64,000 bases of DNA, taken from contig NZ_BJYX01000004.1 of NCBI RefSeq assembly GCF_007991735.1, forward strand, positions 1 to 64,000. The letters run 5' to 3'. Source of the stretch: Terrabacter aerolatus. Lineage in GTDB: Bacteria > Actinomycetota > Actinomycetes > Actinomycetales > Dermatophilaceae. Shown piece after piece: positions 10,119-18,281 of this stretch; the first letter of the stretch is position 1, and every line of letters begins with the position of its first letter. The position numbers and the translations under genes were made by a program. A model generated the notes under the pieces. That model had not been told where the DNA came from. It worked only from the letters and a program-made list of their open reading frames with translations, and did no database searches.

Positions 10119-10703
10119 GTGCACACGCGAACGTTGCCGGGCAACCACGGCGCGGTCTTCGCACGGACGCTCAGCGCCCTGCGAGACGTCCGTCTGCGCT
10201 CCGAGGTGCGCCTGACCGAGGTGCCGGCCCCGACGCGCATCGCGCCGTACGCCGCCGCCCTGACCGCCGACGTCATCGACATCGCCGACCCCGACGACGA
10301 CCTGGCCACCGGGCGGTTCGTCGTGCTCCACGACCCGGCGGCCCCCGAGACGTGGGACGGGCAGTGGCGCATCGTCACCTTCGCCCGGGCCGAGCTCGAG
10401 CCCGAGCTGGCCGGCGACCCCATGCTCGGGGCGGTCGGCTGGTCCTGGCTCACCGACTCCCTCACCCACCGCGACCTCGGCTGGACGGCCGAGGCGGGCA
10501 CGGTCACGCGCGTCGTCAGCGAGAGCTTCGCCGGCCTGGCCGACCGCGAGGCCAGCGTCGAGATGGAGATCCGTGCGTCGTGGACGCCGGCGGCCGGGGA
10601 CGTCGCCGACCACCTGCGCGCCTGGGCCGACATGCTGTGCACCATCGCCGGCATCCCTCCCCTGCCCGACGGTGTCGTCCCCCTCCCGGGGCAGCGACGG
10701 TGA
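10119..10703 (+). CDS. DUF3000 family protein
   Basis: A 194-residue protein of the actinobacterial DUF3000 family. Visible segments are 'RIAPYAAALTADV', 'GRFVVLHDPAAPETWDGQWR' and 'GAVGWSWLTDSL', which recur in annotated members. No catalytic motif is obvious. The GTG at 10119 is chosen because the upstream in-frame stretch is the hemE promoter region. The stop overlaps the RNase D start by 4 bases (GTGA), so the two are translationally coupled. The same DUF3000-RNase D pair occurs in mycobacteria (Rv2680-Rv2681). Function is unknown; the pairing suggests an RNA-related role, which is inference. Confidence 0.85.
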   Translation: MHTRTLPGNHGAVFARTLSALRDVRLRSEVRLTEVPAPTRIAPYAAALTADVIDIADPDDDLATGRFVVLHDPAAPETWDGQWRIVTFARAELEPELAGDPMLGAVGWSWLTDSLTHRDLGWTAEAGTVTRVVSESFAGLADREASVEMEIRASWTPAAGDVADHLRAWADMLCTIAGIPPLPDGVVPLPGQRR

Positions 10704-12007
10704 CGGCAGAGCCGGACGAGCCCACCGAGGACCTCGACGTCGCCGACGACCTCGCACCAGATCTCGCACCTGACCTCGTCCCCGATCTCGTCCCCGATCT
10801 CGTCCCCCTGACGCACCCGCGCGACGGCGTGCCCGACGTCGTCGTCGACGAGCGCACCCTGATGCGTGCCGCTGAGGCCATCGGTGCGGGCACCGGCCCG
10901 GTGGGCATCGACGCCGAGCGCGCCTCGGGCTACCGCTACGGCCAGCGCGCCTACCTCGTCCAGATCCGGCGAGAGGGCTCCGGCTCGTGGCTCATCGACC
11001 CCATCGCCTGTCCCGACCTGTCTCCCGTCGGCGAGGCCATCGGCGATGCCGAGTGGATCCTGCACGCCGCCACCCAGGACCTCCCCTGCCTGGCCGAGGT
11101 GGGACTGCGTCCGCAGTCGCTCTTCGACACCGAGCTGGGCGGCCGCCTGGCCGGGCTCCCCCGCGTCGGCCTCGGGGCCATGGTCGAGCACTACCTCGGC
11201 CTCCAGCTCGCCAAGGAGCACTCCGCGGTCGACTGGTCGGTGCGTCCCCTCCCGGAGCCGTGGCTGCGGTATGCCGCCCTCGACGTCGAGGTGCTCGTCG
11301 ACCTCCGTGACGCGGTGGCCGCCGAGCTCACCGCGCAGGGCAAGATCGCCTGGGCCACGGAGGAGTTCGAGCACCTGCTCGACTTCACCGGTCCCGAGCC
11401 ACGGGTCGACCCGTGGCGTCGCACGTCCGGCATGCACAAGGTCCGGGGCCGTCGTGGCCTCGCCATCGTGCGCGAGCTGTGGCTGTGGCGCGACGCGATG
11501 GCGCAGCAGCGCGACACCTCGCCCGGTCGGATCCTGCCCGACGCCGCGATCAGCGAGATCGCCATCGCCAACCAGCGCGCGACCAAGCCGCCCCGCACGG
11601 TCGGGTCAGCCGAGCCGAGGCTCGCCCGCTCGGTGCGGCGCCACCAGGAGGCGATCATCGAGGTCGTCGCGCACGCCCTGGAGCTGCCCGAGACCGACCT
11701 GCCCGTGCTGTCGCTGCCGCCGAGCGGCCCTCCGCCACCCAAGGCCTGGGGCGACCGTGACCCCGTGGCGGCTGCCCGCCTCGCGCGCTCGCGCGAGCTG
11801 CTCGGCGCCGTCTCGGAGGAGCTGGCGGTTCCCGTCGAGAACCTCCTGACGCCTGACCTGCTGCGCCGCTTCCTCTGGGAGGGACCGGCCGCACCGACGA
11901 CGGCCGACGTGGCCCAGGCCCTGGCCGCCATGGGCGCCCGACGGTGGCAGACGACGATCACGGCCCCGCTGATCTCCCTGGCCTGCGGCGAGAACCCGCC
12001 TGCCTGA
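10700..12007 (+). CDS. Ribonuclease D-like 3'-5' exonuclease with HRDC domain
   Basis: A 435-residue protein with a DEDD-type 3'-5' exonuclease domain: 'VGIDAERASGYRYGQRAYLV' contains the D-x-E motif, 'ILHAATQDLPCL' the second Asp motif, and 'YAALDVEVLVDLRDAV' the Y-x3-D motif III. An HRDC domain follows (about residues 245-330). Expected role: trimming of tRNA or other structured RNA 3' ends. The N-terminus carries five 12-base coding repeats giving DLAP/DLVP tetrapeptides (residues 17-36). Its GTG start overlaps the DUF3000 stop. Confidence 0.9.
   Translation: MTAEPDEPTEDLDVADDLAPDLAPDLVPDLVPDLVPLTHPRDGVPDVVVDERTLMRAAEAIGAGTGPVGIDAERASGYRYGQRAYLVQIRREGSGSWLIDPIACPDLSPVGEAIGDAEWILHAATQDLPCLAEVGLRPQSLFDTELGGRLAGLPRVGLGAMVEHYLGLQLAKEHSAVDWSVRPLPEPWLRYAALDVEVLVDLRDAVAAELTAQGKIAWATEEFEHLLDFTGPEPRVDPWRRTSGMHKVRGRRGLAIVRELWLWRDAMAQQRDTSPGRILPDAAISEIAIANQRATKPPRTVGSAEPRLARSVRRHQEAIIEVVAHALELPETDLPVLSLPPSGPPPPKAWGDRDPVAAARLARSRELLGAVSEELAVPVENLLTPDLLRRFLWEGPAAPTTADVAQALAAMGARRWQTTITAPLISLACGENPPA
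10748..10807 (+). repeat. In-frame 12-bp tandem repeat (DLAP/DLVP x5)
   Basis: Five consecutive 12-base units encode DLAP, DLAP, DLVP, DLVP, DLVP near the N-terminus of the RNase D-like protein. The length is a multiple of three, so unit gain or loss keeps the frame. Confidence 0.85.
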
Positions 12008-12038
12008 CGGTTCGTGAGGATGGTCACCCGGACGTCCG

Positions 12039-12067
12039 TTGGCCCGGAAGTTACCGAGAAGTAGTAT
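12039..12067 (+). promoter_or_regulatory. Predicted sigma-70-type promoter of fadA-fadB
   Basis: TTGGCC (12039-12044) and TAGTAT (12062-12067) are separated by 17 bases, the canonical spacing. Transcription would start near 12075, leaving about 90 bases of leader before the fadA GTG, which has its own ribosome-binding site (GGGAGG). I found no clear operator, although the spacer is the only AT-richer stretch in the gap. Confidence 0.55.
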
Positions 12068-12164
12068 CGAGGAGGCCGCGTCCTGTCGCGGCCCGACGCC
12101 GGTGTCCACGCCGGCCCGTCGACCCTGATCCACCACGATCACCCTCGATCCACTGGGAGGCACT

Positions 12165-13394
12165 GTGCCCCGCGCACTACATGAGGTCGTCTTCGTCGAC
12201 GGCGTCCGGACGCCGTTCGGCAAGGCCGGCGACAAGGGCATGTATGCCCAGACCCGCGCCGACGACCTCGTCATCCGGTGCATCCGCGAGCTGCTGCACC
12301 GCAACCCCAACCTGCCCAAGGACAAGGTCGAGGAGGTCGCCATCGCCGCGACCACCCAGATCGGCGACCAGGGCCTCACCCTCGGCCGAACGGCCGCGCT
12401 GCTCTCGGGACTGCCCGACACGACCCCCGGCTACTCCGTCGACCGCATGTGCGCCGGCGCGATGACGGCCGTCACCAACACCGCCAGCTCGATCGCGTTC
12501 GGCGCCTACGACATCGCCATCGCCGGCGGCGTCGAGCACATGGGCCGCCACCCCATGGGTGAGGGCGTCGACCCGAACCCGCGCATCGTGTCCGAGCGGA
12601 TCGTCGACCCCGACGCGCTCGTCATGGGCAAGACGGCCGAGAACCTCCACGACCGCTTCCCGCAGCTGACGAAGGAGCGCTCCGACGCCTTCGCCGTCGG
12701 CAGCCAGGACAAGCTCGCTCGCGCCTATGCCGAGGGCAAGATCCAGCGCGACCTCGTCACCGTGGCCACGCGCCACGCCGAGAAGGGCTGGGGCCTGGCG
12801 ACGGCCGACGAGCCGCCGCGCCCCGGCACGACCGTCGAGGACCTGGGACAGCTCAAGACCCCGTTCCGCGCCCACGGCAACGTCACCGCCGGGAACGCCG
12901 CCGGCCTCAACGACGGCGCCACGGCCTGCCTGCTCGCCTCCGAGCAGGCAGCCGGCGACCTCGGCCTGCCCGTCCGGATGCGCCTCGTCTCCTTCTCCTT
13001 CGTCGGGGTCGAGCCCGAGGTCATGGGCGTCGGGCCGGTGCCGGCCACCGAGAAGGCCCTGGCCAAGGCCGGACTGACCATCGAGGACATCGGCCTCTTC
13101 GAGCTCAACGAGGCCTTCGCCGTGCAGGTGCTCGCCTTCCTCGACCACTTCGGCATCGCCGACGACGACCCCCGCGTCAACGAGTACGGCGGCGCCATCG
13201 CCACCGGACACCCCCTCGCCAGCTCCGGGGTCCGCCTCATGACCCAGCTCGCGCGCCAGTTCGAGGAGCACCCCGAGGTGCGCTACGGCCTGACCGCGAT
13301 GTGCATCGGCATCGGTATGGGCGGCGCCGTCATCTGGGAGAACCCGCACCACGAGGACTACGTCGCCTCGATCGAGAAGGAGGACGTCGCGTGA
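12165..13394 (+). CDS. fadA: Acetyl-CoA C-acyltransferase (3-ketoacyl-CoA thiolase)
   Basis: A 409-residue thiolase that cleaves 3-ketoacyl-CoA in the last step of fatty-acid beta-oxidation. The acylated cysteine is in 'DRMCAGAMTAVTNT' (about residue 92), the substrate His in 'ELNEAFAVQ'/'GGAIATGHPLASSG', and the second cysteine in 'MCIGIGMGG'. The GTG at 12165 follows GGGAGG at ideal spacing. Its stop overlaps the fadB start by 4 bases (GTGA), so alpha and beta subunits of the multienzyme complex are made in a coupled way. Confidence 0.94.
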   Translation: MPRALHEVVFVDGVRTPFGKAGDKGMYAQTRADDLVIRCIRELLHRNPNLPKDKVEEVAIAATTQIGDQGLTLGRTAALLSGLPDTTPGYSVDRMCAGAMTAVTNTASSIAFGAYDIAIAGGVEHMGRHPMGEGVDPNPRIVSERIVDPDALVMGKTAENLHDRFPQLTKERSDAFAVGSQDKLARAYAEGKIQRDLVTVATRHAEKGWGLATADEPPRPGTTVEDLGQLKTPFRAHGNVTAGNAAGLNDGATACLLASEQAAGDLGLPVRMRLVSFSFVGVEPEVMGVGPVPATEKALAKAGLTIEDIGLFELNEAFAVQVLAFLDHFGIADDDPRVNEYGGAIATGHPLASSGVRLMTQLARQFEEHPEVRYGLTAMCIGIGMGGAVIWENPHHEDYVASIEKEDVA

Positions 13395-15520
13395 CCGCCA
13401 CGACCGAGAAGCCCACGGCTGCAGCCGATTTCGCGAGCGAGGTCGTGACCCGTACGCCCGTCCACGACATCGACCTCCCGGGTGGCGGCGGCAGGCTCGC
13501 CCTCATCACCCTCGACAACGGGTTCGACCACACGAAGCCCAACACCTTCGGCCCGCAGTCGATCGCCGGTCTCGCCCAGACGGTCGCGCGCCTGCGGGAG
13601 CGGGCCGAGGCCGGCGAGATCGTCGCCGTCGCCGTCACGGGCAAGCCGTTCATCTTCGCCGTCGGCGCCGACCTCACCGGCGTGCCGTTCATCGGCGCAC
13701 GCGACCAGGCGCTCGAGATCGCCCGGGCCGGCCACGCGGCATACGCCGCCTTCTCCGACCTGCCGGTCCCGACGTTCGCCTTCGTCAACGGCGCCGCCAT
13801 GGGCGGCGGTGTCGAGCTGGCCCTGTCGGCCACCTACCGGACGATGAGCGCCGGGGTGCCCGCCGTCGCGCTGCCCGAGGTCTTCCTCGGCCTCGTCCCC
13901 GGCTGGGGCGGGTGCTGGATGCTGCCCAACCTCGTCGGCATCGACAAGGCCCTCACCGTCGTCATCGACAACCCGCTGAGCCAGAACCGGATGCTCAAGG
14001 GCACCCAGGCCTACGAGCTCGGGATGGCCGACGCGCTGCTCGAGCCGGCCGACTTCCTCGAGGAGTCGATCGCCTGGGCCGCACGCGTCCTGTCCGGCGA
14101 GGTCACCGTCGAGCGACCCGAGGTCGACCGCGACGAGACCACCTGGAACGCCGCGATCGCCAAGGCCCGAGGCCTCGCCGACGTCAAGACCGGGCGCCAG
14201 GCCAGGAGCCCGTATGCCGCCCTCGACCTGCTCGCTGCCGCGCGCACCGCGACCCGCGAGGAGGGCTTCGCGGCCGAGGACGAGGTCCTCGCCGACCTGC
14301 TCATGAGCGACGAGCTGCGGGCCGGGCTCTACGCCTTCGACCTCGTGCAGAAGCGCGCCAAGCGCCCCGCCGGTGCCCCCGACAAGGCGCTCGCCCGACC
14401 CGTCACGAAGGTCGGCATCGTCGGCGCCGGCCTCATGGCCAGCCAGCTCGCGCTGCTCTTCATCCAGCGCCTCCAGGTGCCCGTCGTCCTGACCGACGTC
14501 GACGACGAGCGTGTCGCCAAGGGTGTCGGCTACGTCCACGCCGAGCTCGACAAGCTCGCGGGCAAGGGCCGTCTGAACCCCGACCGGCTGAACCGCTACA
14601 AGGCTCTCGTCTCCGGCTCCAAGAGCAAGGACGGCTTCGCCGACGCCGACTTCGTCATCGAGGCGGTCTTCGAGGAGATGTCGGTCAAGCAGCAGGTCTT
14701 CGCCGAGGTCGAGGCCGTCGTGTCGGCGGAGTGCGTGCTCGCGACGAACACCTCGAGCCTGTCGATCGCCGAGATGGCCGGGGCGCTCCAGCACCCGGAG
14801 CGCGTCGTCGGCTTCCACTTCTTCAACCCGGTGGCCGTCATGCCGCTCCTCGAGATCATCCCCGGCGAGCGCACCGACGACCCCACTCTGGCAACGGCCT
14901 TCGCCGTCGGCAAGGCACTGAAGAAGACGTCCATCCGGGCCGCGGACCGGCCGTCGTTCATCGTGAACCGGCTGCTCGGCCGCTTCATGGGTGAGGCCGC
15001 CAAGATCCTCGACGAGGGCACGCCGATCGAGGTCGTCGACCGCGCCTTCGCCGGCCTGGCCCCGATGCCGCCGTTCGTCCTCATCGGGCTCGTGGGGCCG
15101 GCGATCGCGCTGCACAACGGTGAGACGCTCGTGAAGGCGTTCCCCGACCGCTTCTACGCCTCGCCGACACTCCAGCGCATCGTCGCGGCGGGCAAGCGCG
15201 GCTTCTACGACCTCAGCTCCGGCCGGCCGGTGCTCGACCCCGAGGTCGCCGAGCTCATCGAGAAGCCGTCCGAGCCGGTGATCCTCGACCTGGCCCAGGT
15301 GCGCCAGCGGGTGCTGACGGTCCTCGCCGACGAGTCGCGCCGGATGCTCGACGAGGGCGTCGCCCAGGCGCCGATGGACATCGACCTCGCCATGATCACC
15401 GGCGCCGGCTTCCAGTTCTGGAACGGCGGCATCACGCCCCTGCTCGACCGCACGGGCGTCGCCGAGGCCGTGACGGGCTCGCGCTTCCTCCCGGCCGGGG
15501 TGGCCAACGCGCCCGCCTGA
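13391..15520 (+). CDS. fadB: Fatty-acid oxidation complex alpha subunit (enoyl-CoA hydratase/3-hydroxyacyl-CoA dehydrogenase)
   Basis: A 709-residue bifunctional protein. Residues about 20-200 are an enoyl-CoA hydratase (crotonase) fold with the oxyanion segments 'FAVGADLTG' and 'NGAAMGGGVELAL'. Residues about 335-520 form the NAD-binding 3-hydroxyacyl-CoA dehydrogenase domain ('KVGIVGAGLMASQLALL', 'NTSSLSIAEMA', 'GFHFFNPVAVMPLLEI'). C-terminal 3HCDH domains follow. The glycine motif reads GAGLMA instead of GxGxMG, a variant I believe also occurs in other actinobacterial FadB proteins. It catalyses hydration and NAD-dependent oxidation in beta-oxidation and should associate with the FadA encoded just upstream. 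Confidence 0.93.
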   Translation: MTATTEKPTAAADFASEVVTRTPVHDIDLPGGGGRLALITLDNGFDHTKPNTFGPQSIAGLAQTVARLRERAEAGEIVAVAVTGKPFIFAVGADLTGVPFIGARDQALEIARAGHAAYAAFSDLPVPTFAFVNGAAMGGGVELALSATYRTMSAGVPAVALPEVFLGLVPGWGGCWMLPNLVGIDKALTVVIDNPLSQNRMLKGTQAYELGMADALLEPADFLEESIAWAARVLSGEVTVERPEVDRDETTWNAAIAKARGLADVKTGRQARSPYAALDLLAAARTATREEGFAAEDEVLADLLMSDELRAGLYAFDLVQKRAKRPAGAPDKALARPVTKVGIVGAGLMASQLALLFIQRLQVPVVLTDVDDERVAKGVGYVHAELDKLAGKGRLNPDRLNRYKALVSGSKSKDGFADADFVIEAVFEEMSVKQQVFAEVEAVVSAECVLATNTSSLSIAEMAGALQHPERVVGFHFFNPVAVMPLLEIIPGERTDDPTLATAFAVGKALKKTSIRAADRPSFIVNRLLGRFMGEAAKILDEGTPIEVVDRAFAGLAPMPPFVLIGLVGPAIALHNGETLVKAFPDRFYASPTLQRIVAAGKRGFYDLSSGRPVLDPEVAELIEKPSEPVILDLAQVRQRVLTVLADESRRMLDEGVAQAPMDIDLAMITGAGFQFWNGGITPLLDRTGVAEAVTGSRFLPAGVANAPA

Positions 15521-15572
15521 CCGGTCACGGTCGCCCCGGTGGCGACCACCCGGCATACGTCAGATGCCACCG

Positions 15573-15609
15573 CGAGGCCACGGACCCACCCGACGGGTCC
15601 GTGGCCTCG
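15573..15609 (+). terminator. Hairpin terminator after fadB
   Basis: A perfect 15-bp stem (arms 15573-15587 and 15595-15609, 7-base loop) lies 50 bases after the fadB stop. No T-run follows, as is usual in high-GC actinobacteria. Confidence 0.7.
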
Positions 15610-15625
15610 CCGCGGCGGGGGCGAT

Positions 15626-15653
15626 TTGCCATAACTCATATATGAGTTAGCCT
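15626..15653 (+). promoter_or_regulatory. Predicted promoter of the HTH-MurA gene (-35 TTGCCA, -10 TAGCCT)
   Basis: TTGCCA (15626-15631), 16-base spacer and TAGCCT (15648-15653, TAnnnT). The -10 ends 7 bases before the GTG start at 15661, so the message is probably leaderless. The palindrome at 15632-15649 fills the spacer and overlaps the first two bases of the -10. Confidence 0.55.
15632..15649. promoter_or_regulatory. 18-bp perfect palindrome, probable operator
   Basis: TAACTCATATATGAGTTA reads the same on both strands. It is strikingly AT-rich for this chromosome and lies between the predicted -35 and -10 of a gene whose product begins with an XRE-type helix-turn-helix, so autorepression by that product is the simplest reading. 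This is inference from position and symmetry. Confidence 0.7.
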
Positions 15654-15660
15654 CGAAGCC

Positions 15661-17190
15661 GTGTCTCAGACCTACCTGACCCGGATCGGCGGACTCATCC
15701 GCGACGCGCGACGCCACAAGGGGATGACCCAGTCGGACCTCGCCGAGCTGCTCGGCACGTCCCAGGGCGCCGTGACCCGCATCGAGCAGGGCAAGCAGAA
15801 CCTCAGCCTCGACATGCTCGCCAAGATCGGTGACGCGCTCGACTCCGAGTTCGTCTCCCTCGGCCACTCCGGCCCGCAGCACCTGCGCATCGTCGGCGGC
15901 CAGAAGCTCACCGGCTCCATCGACGTCAAGACCTCGAAGAACGCGGCCGTCGCGCTGCTCTGCGCCGCCCTGCTCAACCGGGGCCGCACGACCCTGCGCA
16001 GCCTGGCCCGCATCGAGGAGGTCAACCGGATCCTCGAGGTCCTCGCCTCGATCGGCGTCCGGACCCGGTGGCTGCCCGACAGCAGCGACCTCGAGATCAT
16101 CCCGCCCGCCGAGCTCAACCTCGACGACATCGACGTCGCGGCGGCCCGCCGCACGCGCACCGTCATCATGTTCCTCGGGCCGCTGCTCCACGAGCACGAC
16201 AGCTTCCAGCTCCCGTATGCCGGTGGCTGCGACCTCGGCACCCGTACCGTCGAGCCGCACCTGGCCGCCCTGCGGTCCTTCGGTCTCGAGGTGACCGCGA
16301 CGCACGGCTTCTACGAGGCGCGCTCGGACCGCTCGGTCAATCCCGAGCGGGCCATCGTGCTCACCGAGCGCGGCGACACCGTCACCGAGAACGTCCTCAT
16401 GGCGGCCGCCCGTCACGCGGGTACGACGGTCATCCGCAACGCGAGCCCCAACTACATGGTCCAGGACCTCTGCTTCTTCCTCGAGAAGCTGGGCGTGCGC
16501 ATCGACGGCATCGGTACGACGACGCTGACCGTCCACGGCGTCGCCGAGATCGACGTCGACGTCGAGTACTCCCCCAGCGAGGACCCCATCGAGGCGATGA
16601 GCCTCATCGCGGCCGCCGTCGTCACCGACAGCGCCATCACGATCCGCCGCGTGCCCATCGAGTTCATCGAGATCGAGCTCGCCACGCTCGACGGCATGGG
16701 AATGAAGTACAACCTCAGCGGTGAGTACACCTCGGCCAACGGCAAGACCCGCCTCGTCGACCTCACGACGATCCCCGGCCCGCTGCAGGCACCGACCGAC
16801 AAGATCCACCCGATGCCCTTCCCCGGGCTCAACATCGACAACCTGCCCTTCTTCGCGCTCATCGGCGCCGTCGCCGAGGGCAGCACGATGATCCACGACT
16901 GGGTCTACGAGAACCGCGCCATCTACCTCACCGAGCTGACGAAGGTCGGCGCGAAGGTGCAGCTGCTCGACCCGCACCGCGTCATCGTCGAGGGCCCGAC
17001 CCGGTGGCGCGCGGCCGAGGTCATGTGTCCTCCCGCGCTGCGTCCCGGTGTCGTGGTGCTGCTCGCGATGCTCGCGGCCCCGGGCACCTCGGTGCTGCGC
17101 AACGTCTACGTCATCAACCGCGGCTACGAGGACCTCGCCGAGCGCCTCAACGCCCTCGGCGCGACCATCGAGGTCTTCCGCGACATCTGA
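15661..17190 (+). CDS. XRE helix-turn-helix fused to a MurA-like enolpyruvyl transferase
   Basis: A 509-residue fusion. Residues about 6-62 are an XRE/Cro HTH ('GMTQSDLAELLGTSQGAVTR'). From about residue 73 onward it resembles UDP-GlcNAc 1-carboxyvinyltransferase (MurA, EPSP-synthase fold). Residues matching MurA active-site positions appear kept: K93-N94 ('SKNAAVALL', E. coli K22-N23), C190 and R195 in 'GGCDLGTRTVEPH' (C115 loop), D393 in 'FPGLNIDNLPFF' (D305 region), 'YENR' at 416-419 and 'RGYE' from R487. It could therefore be an active enzyme, an enolpyruvyl-transferase-fold sensor, or both. The C115-loop downstream sequence departs from the usual ARPVDLH. GTG at 15661 is supported by a -10 box 7 bases upstream. 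It is probably not the housekeeping MurA, which lacks an HTH. Confidence 0.88.
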   Translation: MSQTYLTRIGGLIRDARRHKGMTQSDLAELLGTSQGAVTRIEQGKQNLSLDMLAKIGDALDSEFVSLGHSGPQHLRIVGGQKLTGSIDVKTSKNAAVALLCAALLNRGRTTLRSLARIEEVNRILEVLASIGVRTRWLPDSSDLEIIPPAELNLDDIDVAAARRTRTVIMFLGPLLHEHDSFQLPYAGGCDLGTRTVEPHLAALRSFGLEVTATHGFYEARSDRSVNPERAIVLTERGDTVTENVLMAAARHAGTTVIRNASPNYMVQDLCFFLEKLGVRIDGIGTTTLTVHGVAEIDVDVEYSPSEDPIEAMSLIAAAVVTDSAITIRRVPIEFIEIELATLDGMGMKYNLSGEYTSANGKTRLVDLTTIPGPLQAPTDKIHPMPFPGLNIDNLPFFALIGAVAEGSTMIHDWVYENRAIYLTELTKVGAKVQLLDPHRVIVEGPTRWRAAEVMCPPALRPGVVVLLAMLAAPGTSVLRNVYVINRGYEDLAERLNALGATIEVFRDI

Positions 17191-17226
17191 TCCACGCCCG
17201 GCAGGCGATGCTGCCGATGACGTGCC

Positions 17227-17278
17227 GGATGGTGCTGCCGCCGGTGGGGCGATGACCCCACCGGAGGCAGCACCATCC
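17227..17278 (+). terminator. Long 23-bp hairpin terminator after the HTH-MurA gene
   Basis: Arms 17227-17249 and 17256-17278 pair at 22 of 23 positions with a 6-base loop, 36 bases after the stop codon. The exceptional stem length makes an insulating transcription terminator likely. Confidence 0.75.
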
Positions 17279-17395
17279 GCAGCACCATCGCGACGGCACA
17301 GTGGGATTCGGGGCGCGAAACCGTGCGGACGGTCTCCACATGAGATCGGCGCTTTTGTGTTCGGTGAGCACACAGGCGTTCCTGGCGCGCGTACC

Positions 17396-17401
17396 TAGTC
17401 T
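17396..17401 (+). promoter_or_regulatory. -10 box (TAGTCT), probable leaderless promoter
   Basis: TAGTCT fits TAnnnT and ends 6 bases before the ATG of the 3-hydroxybutyrate dehydrogenase gene; no Shine-Dalgarno sequence is present. Confidence 0.55.
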
Positions 17402-17407
17402 TCCCGC

Positions 17408-18229
17408 ATGCCCGACGCCCGCAACGACGCCCGCGACGACGCCCCGGACTCCCCTCTCGGAGCTCCCTCGGCGGTCAACCTCGCCATCGACCTCACCGGC
17501 CGCACCGCCCTCGTCACCGGAGCCGCCAGCGGCATCGGGGCGAGCGTCGCCCGGGCTCTGGCCGGCGCCGGCGCCCGGGTGCACGCCGTCGACCGGGACG
17601 CCGACGGCCTCGCGTCCATGGCCGAGGGCTACGACCTCGACACCGTCACTGCAGACCTCGCCGACCTCGACTCGCTTGCGCAGCTGCCGACCGACATCGA
17701 CATCCTCGTCAACAACGCGGGCATCCAGCACGTGAGCCCCATCGAGGGCTTCCCCGTCGACCGGTTCGAGTTCATCCTCGACCTGATGCTCGTGTCGCCG
17801 TTCCGTCTGATCCGGCAGAGCCTGCCCCACATGTACGAGCGGGGCTGGGGTCGGGTCATCAACATCTCCAGCGTCCACGGCCTGCGGGCCAGCGCCTTCA
17901 AGTCGGCCTACGTCACGGCCAAGCACGGTCTCGAGGGCCTGTCGAAGGTCGTGGCCCTCGAGGGCGGCCCCCACGGCGTCACGTCGACATGCATCAACCC
18001 GGCCTACGTCCGGACCCCGCTCGTCGAGGCCCAGATCGCCGACCAGGCCCGGACCCACGGCATCCCCGAGTCCGAGGTCGTCGAGAAGGTCATGCTCGCG
18101 CCGGTCGCCGTCAAGCGTCTCGTCGAGCCGGACGAGGTCGCGGCCCTGGCGCTCTTCCTCTGCGGGCCGGCCTCCGGCTCGGTCACCGGCACGTCCTTCT
18201 CCATGGACGGCGGCTGGACCGCCCACTGA
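17408..18229 (+). CDS. 3-hydroxybutyrate dehydrogenase-type SDR
   Basis: A 273-residue short-chain dehydrogenase. An unusual N-terminal leader of about 28 Asp/Ala/Pro-rich residues precedes the Rossmann start 'ALVTGAASGIGASVARAL'. 'LVNNAGIQHVSPIEGFP' and 'INISSVHGLRASAFKSAYVTAKHGLEG' contain the NNAG and Ser/Tyr/Lys catalytic motifs; IQHV and VHGL are the family pattern of D-3-hydroxybutyrate dehydrogenases. It would oxidise 3-hydroxybutyrate to acetoacetate with NAD+, feeding carbon to thiolases. The regulator gene downstream begins 52 bases later and has its own promoter. Confidence 0.85.
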   Translation: MPDARNDARDDAPDSPLGAPSAVNLAIDLTGRTALVTGAASGIGASVARALAGAGARVHAVDRDADGLASMAEGYDLDTVTADLADLDSLAQLPTDIDILVNNAGIQHVSPIEGFPVDRFEFILDLMLVSPFRLIRQSLPHMYERGWGRVINISSVHGLRASAFKSAYVTAKHGLEGLSKVVALEGGPHGVTSTCINPAYVRTPLVEAQIADQARTHGIPESEVVEKVMLAPVAVKRLVEPDEVAALALFLCGPASGSVTGTSFSMDGGWTAH

Positions 18230-18268
18230 CCACGAGCTCCGCGCGCCCACCAACCGACTCGACCCGCC

Positions 18269-18274
18269 TAGGAT
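18269..18274 (+). promoter_or_regulatory. -10 box (TAGGAT), probable leaderless promoter
   Basis: TAGGAT ends 7 bases before the GTG start of the GAF/PucR-type regulator, in the shared context GCCTAG. Confidence 0.55.
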
Positions 18275-18281
18275 CTGCCCC

